Source: Trileptium ribeirensis
Lineage: Eukaryota; Nematoda; Enoplea; Enoplida; Thoracostomopsidae
Reading direction: 5' to 3'
NCBI GenBank assembly: GCA_030248225.1
Contig: JASANE010029459.1
Location: 124,001-188,000, forward strand
Length of the DNA: 64,000 bases
The translations under genes were made by a program, and so were the position numbers. Positions 12,439-26,560 of this stretch are shown here, piece by piece. How positions within the stretch are numbered: the first letter of the stretch is position 1; the number at the start of each line of letters is the position of its first letter. The notes beneath the pieces are model-generated. The model saw only the letters and a list, made by a program, of their open reading frames with translations. It did no database searches and was not told the DNA's origin.

Positions 12439-13739
12439 GCGATTTTTCGTTTTGCTAATGTCCCGTTTTTCCAATTTCCCGTTTTCCCAATTTCTCGTTC
12501 ACCTGACTTCTCACATTGTACTGGTTGAGAATATGGGAAAACGGGAAATCGGGAAAATGGGAAAAACAAAATATACAAAATGTGTGTCTAATATATGACA
12601 TAATATAATTTCCGACGGGAAAATGGGAAGCCCCTAAAGGTGACATGGGCCCAAAAATGCATGAAAATTGCTACATCAAATATATTTAATTTCATACAAA
12701 TATATAATTCATACAATACATATATTATTTTTCATACATTCATATATATTAAAATTTATACATTGTGTATATTGCTTTTCATACAATAGATACAACTGAA
12801 ATTCATTCAAAGCATGCATGGTATTTGATACAAATGTGAAGATTTTTGCATTATGCTGTATATTTCATACAATATAGTGATAAGTTTCAGTCTACTATAA
12901 CGGTATTTTTATGCAAATGAATCTGGAAATTCAGACAAACGAGAAAACCGCTGCATCAAACCCCATACAAAATAGTTCTGCTATTCAGACATCACAAATG
13001 TATGAACTGTGGCACTTAAAATGTGTATGTAAACCATGCCGCACAAATAATGTATGACACTAAATACCAATTTTTAATTGTAAAATTTACATTTTCTGTA
13101 CCTGTGATTGGTAAAATTTTACTTGGAGACCTGTAGTTAAGGAACCGGTTGCCGGATATCGCTAAATTCCTTTTCATGCCATTAACTAAACATATTATGT
13201 ATGTTTTCGCAGTCGTCGCTACATATATATTGCGGGGCACAGGTTCTAAAACACACGTAGTTTGACTTTAAGTATATACATCGGAACGGAACGCTAATAC
13301 GGTGAGTTTCAATAGGCAGTTACTGAGCAGATTTGGCTCAGTCTTTCAGCTCATATAAATTCAAATGGCTTACGCCCGACTGCATTTTCATACCAAAAAG
13401 TAACTCCGATATGGAAATTAGGATCGTAAGGGTCAATTCTGTATAAACAAATGCCAAATATCCCTATTGATATTTCTCTCATACAATCTACAACATTGGG
13501 CAGGCATAAACAGGTTAAGACTGTGTTGCTACCCTAGGTAATAACAAATATTAATCATTTGTCTGATGCCGTGTGGTTTCTGAATGGTTAAGCATTGATG
13601 CAGCAGTCTATGGTATTTTCAGGGATTTAACACACAGGAAAGACGTATGTTATGAGATACCAATGTATAATGCTATAATGTTAAAAACTAGGAACGTCTT
13701 TCGCTATAACAACACTGTAAAAACAGCTGAATCAAATTT

Positions 13740-14425
13740 CACTCAAGTGTTCTGATCCCAACGTGACTCACTATCACTGATATGCATTTAGACTTAGTCT
13801 GAGCCGATAATTTTATCTCGGCAAGTAAGCCAAACCTCGAGTTTTAGCAAGGGTCAAATTTCACTTTATATAAGAGATATTTATGAATATATCTTATAGA
13901 GCAGCTGAATCAAGTTTCACTTAAGTGTGCTGATCCCAACATAACTCACTGTCACTGAGATGCATTTTGGCTCAGTCTGAGTCCATAATTTTATCTCAGC
14001 AAGTAAGCCAACCCTCGTGTTTTAGTAAGAGTCAGATTTCACTTTCTATAAGATATATTTATGAATATATCTTATAGAACAGTTGGATCAAATTTCACTT
14101 AAGTGTGCTGATCCCAACGTAACTCAACATCACTGAGACGTAATTTGACTTAGTCTGAGTCGATAATTTTATCTCAGCAAGTAAGCCAATCCTCGAGTTT
14201 CAGTAAGAGTCAGATTTCACTTTCTATAAGATATATTTATGAATATATCTTATATATAGAACAGTTGAATCAGATTTTACTTAAGTGTGCTGATCCCAAC
14301 GTGACTCGCTATCACTGAGATGCATTTAGACTTAGTCTGAGCCGATAATTTTATCTCAGCAAGTAAGCCAACCCTCGTGTTTTAGTAAGAGTCAGATTTC
14401 ACACCTTCTATAAGATATATTTATC
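13740..14425. repeat. 178-179 bp tandem repeat inside module A (about 4 copies)
   Basis: The anchor tgatcccaac(g/a)t(g/a)actc occurs near 13,753, 13,931, 14,110 and 14,290. Each unit includes cttagtctgag, tttatctc(a/g)gcaagtaagcca and a palindromic tataagatatatttatgaat(atatctta) segment. Equivalent blocks lie in B (about 23,100-23,790) and C (about 25,878-26,560). Confidence 0.9.
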
Positions 14426-15144
14426 ATTTTTGTTAAATCACGCTGAAGCAGTCCACCAGTAATCGAGCATCGATCATTGCGCATGCGTAGCACTTATTCT
14501 AACCAATACACAAAGGACCTGCTTGAACCACTGGGTATGTATGATTTTATTCTACCAAGCGAATTATAACGCTTCACTGGTAGTAATTATTTCTGCGTGA
14601 TCTCTACACCGTCAGAGGAAGTGTTGATCAGACTAACGGAGTTAAATTTTGCTCATCTACTGATGCAGGTTCAGGCCGACTCAAGTCAAATTCAACTCAG
14701 TTTTTTTTACACTGAAGCTTATATTTATCTACAAAATATAAATTATAACATACTCAAAGTGCAGTAACACTGCAGTGTTGTTATCGTTGCTGCTGTCGTA
14801 AGTTGTAAAATTTGCATTCTCAGTTAAAAGTTCAGAATGTAACGCAAAGTAAGTGCAAACGTTATTGTTCGAGCTCTAAAACAAATACGGCAAAGCTGAC
14901 GAATTTATATAAATTCATTCCATTTTCCTATTTCTTAATGCTTCTGCAATTTGGGACAAGTCTGATAGCACTCGAATTTGTCCTATTATTTGCATAAGGA
15001 AGATGGAGGTTTGCAGAAACTAGCGCCAATTTAACTACCTTTGCTAATACCACCAGTGTCCCGACCGACGCTTTTACGAGAGGTCACGGGTCGATGTAGT
15101 TCGGCTGACGGCGTCGCACAAAGTGACAAGGGTAATGCAATATT

Positions 15145-15220
15145 CACAGCGAAGTGCATGCACAAACTGCACACCGTAAGCTATTGCACAGTGTGTAGTT
15201 TGTGCACGCATTTCTCTGTG
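15145..15220. repeat. Conserved 30-bp-arm hairpin in module A
   Basis: Arms cacagcgaagtgcatgcaca.. and ..tgtgcacgcatttctctgtg pair over about 30 bp around a 16-bp loop (cgtaagctattgcaca). The same hairpin is kept at 22,296-22,372 (copy B) and 27,283-27,358 (copy C). It could be a nested structure or a processing/replication element. Confidence 0.75.
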
Positions 15221-16759
15221 AAACTTGCATATATCCATAATAGAGAAAATCTACTAAATGAAGGACATAAATCGCTGCAGGTTTCACGAAAGCTTAAAAA
15301 CCTATAAGTCGAAAGCCTATAATACGTATAATGTATACCAATGCATTGAGACCTCCTTATGTCACATTTCGTTTTGTTTCAATTTCAATTCCATCTCGAC
15401 CTTTTTACTACTCGACAGTTCGTAGATCGTATAGCCAGTTTAATGAACCACTTATAAATATTGCCAGGAGTCGATTTTCGTTGTTAAAAGGATGCATATG
15501 CTATAACGACTCCAGGCACCTGCTGAAAAGTATGCAAACTGTCTTTCCAAATGTGGTTTACGTGTTGCCTAACCTCTCAGGCAATGTTAGTTAACTAAAT
15601 GCGTACATTATTAGTGCAACAACTGTGTATGCAATGACTATCAGTGATTTCCTGCGCGTTTAAGGGAGGACTCCTGGCTAGCATTTGCCAGTCCTCACTA
15701 TATTTTAGCCCTCTCAAATGATCTTCGCTGTCGCTTAGAACTGTGAAATGATTCATAAAAGAGGACACATCGGAGCTCATGCAGTTTGATGTGATCATAA
15801 ACTGAAATGATTAAAATTTACGCGTATTCCGGCTCGATTTATTTGTGTGTTTCTATTAAAACATATATCCTCTACAATTCGCAGGTAAATTATTTTTGTT
15901 ATACGAAACTCAAGTATTCCGAGGTTGCACATTCTCCGATGGATTATGAGCCATAAAATTGTGGACCGTATTACAACCAGTCCTAAACTACTAATGACAT
16001 TTAATCTAAAGCGTTGTTTGGGAGTTTTAGTAAACGGCTATTATAAATTGAAATTTGTACTATATCCGATAACACTTGCGTCACAGGTGTCATTGGTGTG
16101 CTATTTTTATTAGTTTTGCCATACCGCTTACTTATGCATCATTTACGATAAGATGTGTGCGCCATCGCCAAATTGTGTCACGCATCTAACTCTGCTAGTT
16201 CGAGTGAACTATAGCTTAGCTGGATTACAACGATACATTTTGAGAGCTTATCTAGCCTTTAACGTGACAAACAGGGAGTTTAGCTAGGCTCTACGTGACA
16301 AACGAAATTTTATTTAGTATTGTGCTTAATGCAATAGGATTTTGTTCTATAGCATTTTCACACAAATTTTAAGTTATATATTTGTTTTTAATATATACAA
16401 TTTACGTGTTAAGCATTATGCCGCCATTGGGGCGGTAATGTTCGTGGGCTAATTGGTCTCTGGCTTAAGTTATTAGGGACTCAGCTGAAAATGTCCGATG
16501 ACAAAAACAATCCGCTTGACGGAAAACTATTACAAACGCATAGCCCAGCTAGGCTATTTAAAATTTTAAAAGTCCGGCTGGACTGTCTGCGTGACATAGT
16601 AGCCAGCCAACTTGAAAATGTGACATAATTGCGACCATGCGCACGCATCTTATTGTAAATTATGCATTATTTTATGAGATGCCAGCGATGCGATTTATTA
16701 TGGCGTTTCTTTGTTACTTCTCTGATTATTATTTTTGAAAATCAATATTTTATACTGTT

Positions 16760-18820
16760 ACTAATAATATATACTTTGTTAATAAAAGGAATGTGTAGCC
16801 AATTATCAAAGCACTGTCAACAACAGGACGAAGGGAAGATTATAAATAAAGGTTTATTTTAGCCGCTTTTATGCGCTATGTTCCTAATAATTATACACCT
16901 TGTTAATAAAAGGAATGTGTAGCCAATTATCAAAGCACTGTCAACAACAGTACGAAGGGAAAAAAAAAAAATAAAGGTTTATTCAGTGCCTACTGTTTTC
17001 TGAGACTATATAATCTTGTCAATAAACGAATGTGAAGCCATCATCTCAAGCACTGTCAACGACAGGACGGAAGGAAGATTATAAATATTTATTTAGCTGC
17101 TTACTGTGCTGTTCCTAATAATATATGCTTCATTAATAAGAGTAGTGTGTAGCCAATCATTAAAGCACTATCAACTAGATACCAAAGAAAGATTATAAAT
17201 TAGGGCTGGACTTAGCCGTTTATGCTACTGTTCCTAGAATATATACTTTGTTAATAAAGCGATTGTGTAACCAATCATTAAAGCACTGTCAACTCACCTG
17301 CTACGAAAAGGAAGATTATAAATAAAGGGTTATTTTAGCCAAATATGCTACTGTTCCTAACCCCACAAACCTTGCCCCTAAGAGTAATGTGTAGCTAATC
17401 ATTAAAAGCACTATTGTATTATATGAAAAAAGAAAGACTATAAATAAATGTTATCTTAGCCGTTTATGAAACTGTTCCTACCCCCGCAAACCTTGTTAAT
17501 AAAAAAGACGGTGTAGCCAATCATTGAAGCACTATCAAATACTAATACGAAAGTAAGATTATAAATAAAGGGTTATTTTCCCTAGCTTGCGCTATTTTTC
17601 CTAATAATATATACCTTGTTAATAATAGCAAGAGGGAGTGTGTCGCCAATCATTAAAACACTATCAACGACAGGATGAAAGGAGAGACCCCATGTTAAAG
17701 GGTTATGAAAAAAAAAAAAAAAAAAAGACTGTTCCTAATAATAAAAATCTTGTAAATAATAAGAGGAGCGTGTAGCCAATTATTAAAACACTATCTAATG
17801 ACAGGACGAAAGGAATATTATAAATCAAGGGCTCTATCAGCGGCTTATGCTACTGTTCCACCTAATATATACATTATTAATAAGAGAAATGCGGTACCCA
17901 ATCATTCCCACACTATCCCCAGCGACAGGACGAAAGGAAGATTATAATAAAAAGGGTCTTATGTTTAGCTGCTTATGCTACTGTTCTTAGGAACATGAAT
18001 ATTGTTAATAAGAGACAGCATGTAGCCTACCATTAAAGCACTGTCAACGAGATTACGAATGGGGAAAGATTATAAATAAAGCGTTATTTTACCTGGTTAT
18101 GCTTACTGTTCCTAGAAATAGATAACTTGCTAATTAAAGGAATGTGAAGCCAATCATTCTAAGTATGTGTCAATGATATTACGTAAGGGAGATTATAAAT
18201 AAAAGGGTCATCTCCGCCACTTATGTGTAATGTTCCTAATAATATATACTTCATTAATAAGAAGTAAAGTGCTAGCCAATCATTAAAGCACTATCAACCA
18301 CAGGAGATACCAAAGAAAGATTATAAATTAGGGTTATTTTAGCCGCTTATGCTGCTGTTCCTAGGAATATAGAAAGAGAAAATACATCGTATGTGTAACC
18401 AATCATTAAAGCACTGTCAATGACGTGGAAACCAAAAGGAAAATTAATACAAAAAAGGGTTATTCTAGTGGACCTATCCTACTGTTCCTAACAATATATA
18501 CCTTGTTAATAAGAGTAGTGTGTAGCTAATCATTCAAAAGCACTATCAAATGCACAGGAATGAAAGAAAGACTAAATAAATGTTATCTTAGCCGGTTATG
18601 GTACTGTTCCTAATAATGTATACCTTGTTAATAAGTAGTACTGTGTAAGACAATCATTGAAGCACTATCAACGACAGGACGAAGGGAAGATTAATAGAAA
18701 AAGGGTTATTTTAGCCGTTATATGCAACTGTTCACAACATATACTGTTAATAATAAAGAGGAGTGTGCTCCTGCCTAATCATTCCCAATACACTTTTTTG
18801 TATCAACCACAGGATGAAGA
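16760..18820 (+). repeat. 120-bp satellite array, module A (noisy)
   Basis: Units of about 105-120 bp follow the consensus ttattttagccgcttatgct / actgttcctaataatatata / ccttgttaataa ... gtgtagccaatcattaaagc / actatcaacgacaggacg. Unit variants occur in the same order as at the start of the arrays in B and C. This copy carries many more indels than the others. Confidence 0.9.
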
Positions 18821-18822
18821 AG

Positions 18823-20755
18823 AGAACAGTAGCATAAAGCGGCTAAAATAACCCTTTATCTATAATCTTCCTTTCGTCCTGTCGTTGATAGTGCTTCAAT
18901 GATTGGCTACACAGTCCTCTTATTAACAAGGTATACATTATTAGGAACAGTACCATAAGCGGCTAAGATAACATTTATTTAGTCTTTCTTTCGTCCTGTC
19001 GTTGATAGCGCTTCTAAATGATTAGCTACACACTACTCTTATTAACAAGGTATATATTGTTAGGAACAGTAGCATAAGTGGCTAAAATAACCCTTTATTT
19101 AATAATCTTCCTTTCGTCCACGTCGTTGACAGTGCTTTAATGATTTGTTACACAGTCGTCTTATTAACAAAGTATATATTATTAGGAACAGTAGCATAAG
19201 CGGCTAAAATAACCCTAATTTATAATCTTTCCTTTCGTCCTGTCGTTGATAGTGCTTTAATGATTGGCTAATACACGACTCTTATTAATGAAGTATATAT
19301 TATTAGGAACAGTAGCATAAGTGGCTAAAATAACCCTTTATTTATAATCTTCCTTTCGTCCTGTCGTTGACAGTGCTTAGATGATTGGCTTCACATTCCT
19401 TTTATTAGCAAGGTATATATTATTAGGAACAGTAGCATAAGCGGCTAAAATAACGCTTTATTTATAATCTTCCATTCGTCCTGTCGTTGACAGTGCTTTA
19501 ATGATTGGCTACACACTTCTCTTATTAACAAGGTATATATTATTAAGAACAGTAGCATAAGCGGCTAAAATAACCCTTTATTTATAATCTTCCTTTCGTC
19601 CTGTCGTTGATAGTGTTTTAATGATTGGCTACACATTTCTCTTATTAATAATGTATATATTATTAGGAACAGTAGCATAAGCGGCTAAAATAACCCTTTA
19701 TTTATAATATTCCTTTCGTCCTGTCGTTGATAGTGTTTTAATAATTGGCTACACACTCCTCTTATTATTTACAAGGTATATATTATTAGGAACAGTAGCA
19801 TAAGCGGCTAAAATAACCCTTAATTTATAATTTTCCTTTCATCCTGTCGTTGATAGTGTTTTAATGATTGGCGACACACTCCTCTTATTATTAACAAGGT
19901 ATATTATTAGGAACAGTAGCATAAGCGGCTAAAATAACCCTTTATTTATAATCTTCCTTTCGTCCTGTCGTTGATAGTGCTTCAATGATTGGCTACACAA
20001 TCCTCTTATTAACAAGGTATACATTATTAGGAACAGTACCATAAACGGCTAAGATAACATTTATTTATAGTCTTTCTTTCGTCCTGTCGTTGATAGTGCT
20101 TTAATGATTAGCTACACACTACTCTTATTAACAAGGTATATATTGTTAGGAACAGTAGCATAAGTGGCTAAAATAACCCTTTATTTATAATCTTCCTTTC
20201 GTCACGTCATTGACAGTGCTTTAATGATTGGTTACACAATCGTCTTATTAACAAAGTATATATTATTAGGAACAGTAGCATAAACGGCTAAAATAACCCT
20301 AATTTATAATCTTTCTTTCGTCCTGTCGTTGATAGTGCTTTAATGATTGGCTACACACTACTCTTATTAATGAAGCATATATTATTAGGAACAGTAGCAT
20401 AAGCAGCTAAAATAAATATTTTATAATCTTCCTTTCGTCCTGTCGTCGACAGTGCTTAGATTATTGGCTTCACATTCCGTTTATTAACAAGGTATATATT
20501 ATTAGGAACAGTAGCATAAGCGGCTAAAATAAACCTTTATTTATAATCTTCCCTTCGTCCTGTTGTTGACAGTGCTTTATAATTGGCTACACATTCCTTT
20601 TATTAACAAGGTGTATATTATTAGGAACAGTAGCATAAAAGTGGCTAAAAATAAACCTTTATTTATAATATTCCTTTAGTCCTGTCGTTGACAGTGCTTT
20701 GATGATTGGTTACACATTCCTTTTATTAACAAAGTATATATTATTAGTAACAGTA
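18823..20755 (-). repeat. 120-bp satellite array, module B
   Basis: About 16 reversed units. They match unit by unit with the first units of array C, so the copies were duplicated as blocks rather than amplified independently. Confidence 0.92.
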
Positions 20756-23099
20756 TAAATTATTGATTTTCAAAAATTATAATCAGAAATAAAGTAACAA
20801 AGAAACGCCATAATAAATCGCATCGCTGGCATCTCATAAAATAATGCATAATTTACAATAAAGATGCGTGCGCATGGTCGCAATTATGTCACATGTTCAA
20901 GTTGGCTGGCTGATGATGTCACGCAGACAGTCCAGCCGGACTTTTAAAATTTTAAATAGCCTAGCTGGGCTATGCGTTTGTAATCGTCCGTCCAGCCGGA
21001 TCTGCTTTTGTCATCAGACGTTCAGCTGAGTCCCTATAACTTAAGCCAGAGACCATTTAGCCCACGAACATTACGCCCCAATGGCGGCATAATGCTTAAC
21101 ACGTAAATTGTATATATTAAAAACAAATATATAACTTAGAATTTGTGTGAAAATGCTATAGAACAAAATCCTATTACATTAAGCACAATACTAAATAAAA
21201 TTTCGTTTGTCACGTAGAGCCTAGCTAAACTCCCTGTTTGTCACGTTAAAGGCTAGATAAGCTCTCAAAATGTATCGTTGTAATCCAGCTAAGCTATAGT
21301 TCACTCGAACTAGCGGAGTTAGATGCGCGACACAATTTGGCGATGGCGCACACATCTTATCGTAAATGATGCATAAGTAAGCGGTATGGCAAAACTAAGA
21401 AAAATAGCATACTAATGAATACTGTGATGCAAGTGTTATCCGGATATAGTACAAATTTCAATTTATAGCAGCCGTTTACTAAAACTCCCAAACAACGCTT
21501 TAGATTAAATGTCATTAGTAGTTTAGTACTGGTTGTAATACGGTCCACAATTGTATCACGGCTCATAATCCATCGGAGAACGTGCAACCTCGGAATACTT
21601 GAGTTTTTTGTATAACAAAAATAATTTACCTGCGAATTGTTGAGGATATACAATTTTCATAGAAACACACAAATAAATCGAGCCGGAATACGCGTAAATT
21701 TTAATCATTTCAGTTTATGATCACATCAAACTGCATGAGGTTCCATGTGTCCTCTTTTATGAATCATTTCACAGTTCTGAAACTACAGCGAAGATCATTT
21801 GAGAGGGCTAAAAATAGTGAGGAGATGGCAAAAAACGCCAGCCAGGAGTCCTCCCTTAAACGCGCAGGAAATCACTGATAGTCATTGCATACACAGTTGT
21901 TGCACTAATAATGTATGCATTCAGTTAACTAACATTGCCTGAGAGGTTAGGAACACGTAAACCACATTTGGAAAGACGTTTGCATACTGTTCAGCAGGGT
22001 GCCTGGAGTCGTTATAGCATATGCATCCTTTTAACAACAAAAAATTCAACTCCTGGCAATATTTATAAGTGGTTCATTAAACTGGCTATACGATCTACGA
22101 ACTGTTGAGTAGTAAAAAGGTCGAGATGGAATTGAAATTTAAAAGAACAAAACGAAATGTGACATAAGGAGGTTCAATGATTGGTATACATTATACGTAT
22201 TTATAGGCTTTCGACTTATAGGTTTTTAAGCTTTCGTGAAACCTGCAGCGATTTATGTCCTTCATTTATATTCTATTATGGATATATGCAAGTTTCACAG
22301 AGAAATGCGTGCACAAACTACACACTGTGCAATAGCTTAATGGTGTGCAGTTTGTGCATGCACTTCGCTGTGAATATTGCATTACCCTTGTCACTTTGTG
22401 CGACGCCGTCAGCCGAACTACATCGACCCGTGACCTAAAGAAAAAGCGTCGGTCGGGACACTGGTGGTATTAGCAAAGGTAGTTAAATTCTTTCTAGTTT
22501 CTGCAAACCTCCATCTTCCTTATGAAAATAAGAGGACAAATTCGAGTGCTATCAGACTTGTCCCAAATTGCAGAAGCATTAAGAAATAGGAAAATGGAAT
22601 GAATTTATATAAATTCGTCAGCTTTGCCGTATTTGTTTTAGAGCTCGAACAATAACGTTTGCACTTACTTTGCGTTACATTCTGAACTTTTAACTGAGAA
22701 TGCAAATTTTACAACTTACGACAGCAGCAACGATAACAACACTGCAGTGTTACTGCACTTTGAGTATGTTATAATTTATATTTTTTGTAGATAAATATAA
22801 GCTTCAGTGTAAGAAAAACTGAGTTGAATTTGACTTGAGTCGGCCTGAACCTGCATCAGTAGATGAGCAAAATTTAACTCCGTTAGTCTGATCAACACTT
22901 CCTCTGACGGTGTAGAGATCACGCAGAAATAATTACTACCAGTGAAGCGTTATAATTCGCTTGGTAGAATAAAATCATACATACCCAGTGGTTCAAGCAG
23001 GTCCTTTGTGTATTGGTTAGAATAAGCGCTACGCATGCGCAATGATCGATGCTCGATTACTGGTGGACTGCTTCAGCGTGATTTAACAAAAATGATAAA

Positions 23100-23790
23100 T
23101 ATATCTTATAGAAGGTGTGAAATCTGACTCTTACTAAAACACGAGGGTTGGCTTACTTGCTGAGATAAAATTATCGGCTCAGACTAAGTCTAAATTCATC
23201 TCAGTGATAGCGAGTCACGTTGGGATCAGAACACTTAAGTAAAATCTGATTCAAAAAAAAAATATATAAGATATATTCATAAATATATCTTATAGAAAGT
23301 GAAATCTGACTCTTACTGAAACTCGAGGATTGGCTTACTTGCTGAGATAAAATTATCGACTCAGACTAAGTCAAATTGCGTCTCAGTGATGTTGAGTTAC
23401 GTTGGGATCAGCACACTTAAGTGAAATTTTGGATCCAACTGTATCGATATGAGATATACTCGTAAATATATCTTATAGAAAGTGAAATCTGACTCTTGCA
23501 AAAACACGAGGGTTGGCTTACTGCGAGATAAAATATATTGATTCAGACTGAGCCAAAATGCATCTCAGTGACAGTGAGTTATGTTGGGATCAGCACACTT
23601 AAGTGAAACTTGATTCAGCTGCTCTATAAGATATATTCATAAATATCTCTTATATAAAGTGAAATTTGACCCTTGCTAAAACTCGAGGTTTGGCTTACTT
23701 GCCGAGATAAAATTATCGGCTCAGACTAAGTCTCCAATGCATATCAGTGATAGTGAGTCACGTTGGGATCAGAACACTTGAGTGAAATTT
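23100..23790. repeat. 178-bp tandem repeat, module B copy
   Basis: Reverse-complement counterpart of 13,740-14,425, with anchor gttgggatca near 23,219, 23,402, 23,584 and 23,763. Confidence 0.85.
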
Positions 23791-25877
23791 GATTCAGCTG
23801 TTTTTACAGTGTTGTTATAGCGAAAGACGTTCCTAGTTTTTAACATTATAGCATTATACATTGGTATCTCATAACATACGTCTTTCCTGTGTGTTAAATC
23901 CCTGAAAATACCATAGACTGCTGCATCAATGCTTAACCATTCAGAAACCACACGGCATCAGACAAATGATTAATATTTGTTATTACCTAGGGTAGCAACA
24001 CAGTCTTAACCTGTTTATGCCTGCCCAATGTTGTAGATTGTATGAGAGAAATATTAATAGGGATATTTGGCAATTTGCTTATACAGAATTGACCCTTACG
24101 ATCCTAATTTCCATATACAGTTACTTTTTGGTATGAAAATGCAGTCGGGCGTAAGCCATTTGAATTTATATGAGCTGAAAGACTGAGCCAAATCTGCTCA
24201 GTAACTGCCTATTGAAGACTCACCGTATTAGCGTCTTGATCCGATGTATATACTTAAAGTCAAACTACGTGTGTTTTAGAACCTGTGCCCCGCAATATAT
24301 ATGTAGCGACGACTGCGAAAACATACATAATATGTTTAGTTAATGGCATGAAAAGGAATTTAGCGATATCCGGCAAACGGTTCCTTGAATACAAGATCTC
24401 GAAGTAAAATTTTACCAATCACAGGTACAGAAAATGTAAATTTTACAATTAAAAACTGGTATTTAGTGTCATACATTATTTGTGCGGCATGGTTTACATA
24501 CACATTTTAAGTGCCACAGTTCATACATTTGTGATGTCTGAATAGCAGAACTTTGTTTGTATGGGGTTTGATGCAGCGGTTTTCTCGTTTGTCTGAATTT
24601 CCAGATTCATTTGCATAAAAATACCGTTATACGTAGACTGAAACTTATCACTATATTGTATGAAATATACAGCATAATGCAAAAATCTTCACATTTGTAT
24701 CAGAAAATACCATGCATGCTTTGAATGAATTTCAGTTGTAATCTATTGTATGAAAAGCAATATACACAATGTATAAATTTTAATATATATGAATGTATGA
24801 AAAATAATATATGTATTGTATGAATTATATATTTGTATAAAATTAAATATATTTGATGTAGCAATTTTCATGCATTTTTGGGCCCATGTCACCTTTAGGG
24901 GCTTCCCATTTTCCCGTCGGAAATTATATTATGTCATATATTAGACACACATTTTGTATATTTTGTTTTTCCCATTTTCCCGATTTCCCGTTTTCCCATA
25001 TTCTCAACCAGTACAATGTGAGAAGTCAGGTGAACGAGAAATTGGGAAAACGGAAAATTGGAAAAACGGGACATTAGCAAAACGAAAAATCGCTGCATCA
25101 AACCCCATACAAAATAGTTCTGCTATTCAGACATCACAAATGTATGAACTGTGGCACTTAAAATGTGTATGTAAACCATGCGGGAAAAGTGAGAATTTAT
25201 GACACTAAATACCAATTTTTGATCTGCAAGATTTACATTTTCTGTACCTGTGATTGGTAAGAATTCTACTTGGAGACCTGTTTTTAAGGAACCTTTTGCC
25301 ATATCGCTAAAATTCCTTTTCATGCCATTATCTAAACATATTTCGTATGTTTCCGCAGTCGTCGCTACATATATATTGCGGGGCACAGGTTCTAAAACAC
25401 ACGTAGTTTGGTCTTTAAGTATATACATCGGAACGGACAATATTGTGTAGTTTCAATAGGCAGTTACTGAGCAGATTTGGCTCAGTCTTTCAGCTCATAT
25501 AAATTCAAACGGCTTACTCCCGACTGTAGTTTCATACCAAAAAGAACTCCGATTTGGAAATTAGGATCTTAAGGGTCAATTCTGCTTAAACAAATCCAAC
25601 CCTATTGATATTTCTCTCATATATTCTACAACATTGGGTTAGCATAACAGGTTAAGACTGTGTTGCTACCCTAGGTAATAACAAATATTAATCATTTGTC
25701 TGATGCCGTGTGGTTTCTGAATGGTTAAGCATTGATGCAGCAGTCTATGGTATTTTCAGGGATTTAACACACAGGAAAGACGTATGTTATGAGATACCAA
25801 TGTATAATGCTATAATGTTAAAAACTAGGAACGTCTTTCGCTATAACAACACTGTAAAAACAGCTGAATCAAATTTC

Positions 25878-26560
25878 ACTCAAGTGTTCTGATCCCAACG
25901 TGACTCACTATCACTGATATGCATTTAGACTTAGTCTGAGCCGATAATTTTATCTCGGCAAGTAAGCCAAACCTCGAGTTTTAGCAAGGGTCAAATTTCA
26001 CTTTATATAAGAGATATTTATGAATATATCTTATAGAGCAGCTGAATCAAGTTTCACTTAAGTGTGCTGATCCCAACATAACTCACTGTCACTGAGATGC
26101 ATTTTGGCTCAGTCTGAGTCCATAATTTTATCTCAGCAAGTAAGCCAACCCTCGTGTTTTAGTAAGAGTCAGATTTCACTTTCTATAAGATATATTTATG
26201 AATATATCTTATAGAACAGTTGGATCAAATTTCACTTAAGTGTGCTGATCCCAACGTAACTCAACATCACTGAGACGCAATTTGACTTAGTCTGAGTCGA
26301 TAATTTTATCTCAGCAAGTAAGCCAATCCTCGAGTTTCAGTAAGAGTCAGATTTCACTTTCTATAAGATATATTTATGAATATATCTTATATATAGAACA
26401 GTTGAATCAGATTTTACTTAAGTGTGTCTGATCCCAACGTGACTCGCTATCACTGAGATGCATTTAGACTTAGTCTGAGCCGATAATTTTATCTCAGCAA
26501 GTAAGCCAACCCTCGTGTTTTAGTAAGAGTCAGATTTCACACCTTCTATAAGATATATTT
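25878..26560. repeat. 178-bp tandem repeat, module C copy
   Basis: Counterpart of 13,740-14,425, about four units, nearly identical by eye. Confidence 0.88.

Larger units (their letters stand above)
12439..18820 (+). repeat. Module copy A (non-satellite part plus 120-bp satellite)
   Basis: This is the forward copy of a repeat module seen three times. From 12,439 it pairs as an inverted repeat with copy B, whose matching end is at 25,093. From 12,949 it also matches copy C, which starts at 25,091. The non-satellite part runs to about 16,760, then the 120-bp array begins. Short ORFs at 13,573 (60 residues) and 14,812 (61 residues, TTG start) recur in B and C almost unchanged. They are short and unrecognisable, so I do not call them genes. 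From about 16.4 kb the sequence has many small indels and homopolymer runs relative to B and C, including about 18 A's near 17,710. Confidence 0.9.
18823..25093 (-). repeat. Module copy B (inverted)
   Basis: This is the reverse complement of module A and of most of C. Its satellite occupies 18,823-20,755 and its non-satellite part 20,756-25,093. The A/B turn is at about 18,820, where forward units end (caccacaggatgaagaaga-like) and reversed units begin (gaacagtagcataaagcggc). At the far end, B runs straight into C at 25,091-25,093. In places B is closer to A (near 24,470-24,500, where C differs) and in places closer to C (near 20,980-21,060, where A differs). Mirrored short ORFs at 23,769-23,951 and 22,520-22,705 are copies of those in A. 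Confidence 0.9.

Noticed and set aside
13573..25892. 60-residue ORF present three times (13,573; 23,769 minus; 25,710)
   Set aside because: Identity simply reflects the recent module duplication. The ORF is short, has no domain, and runs into the 178-bp repeat.
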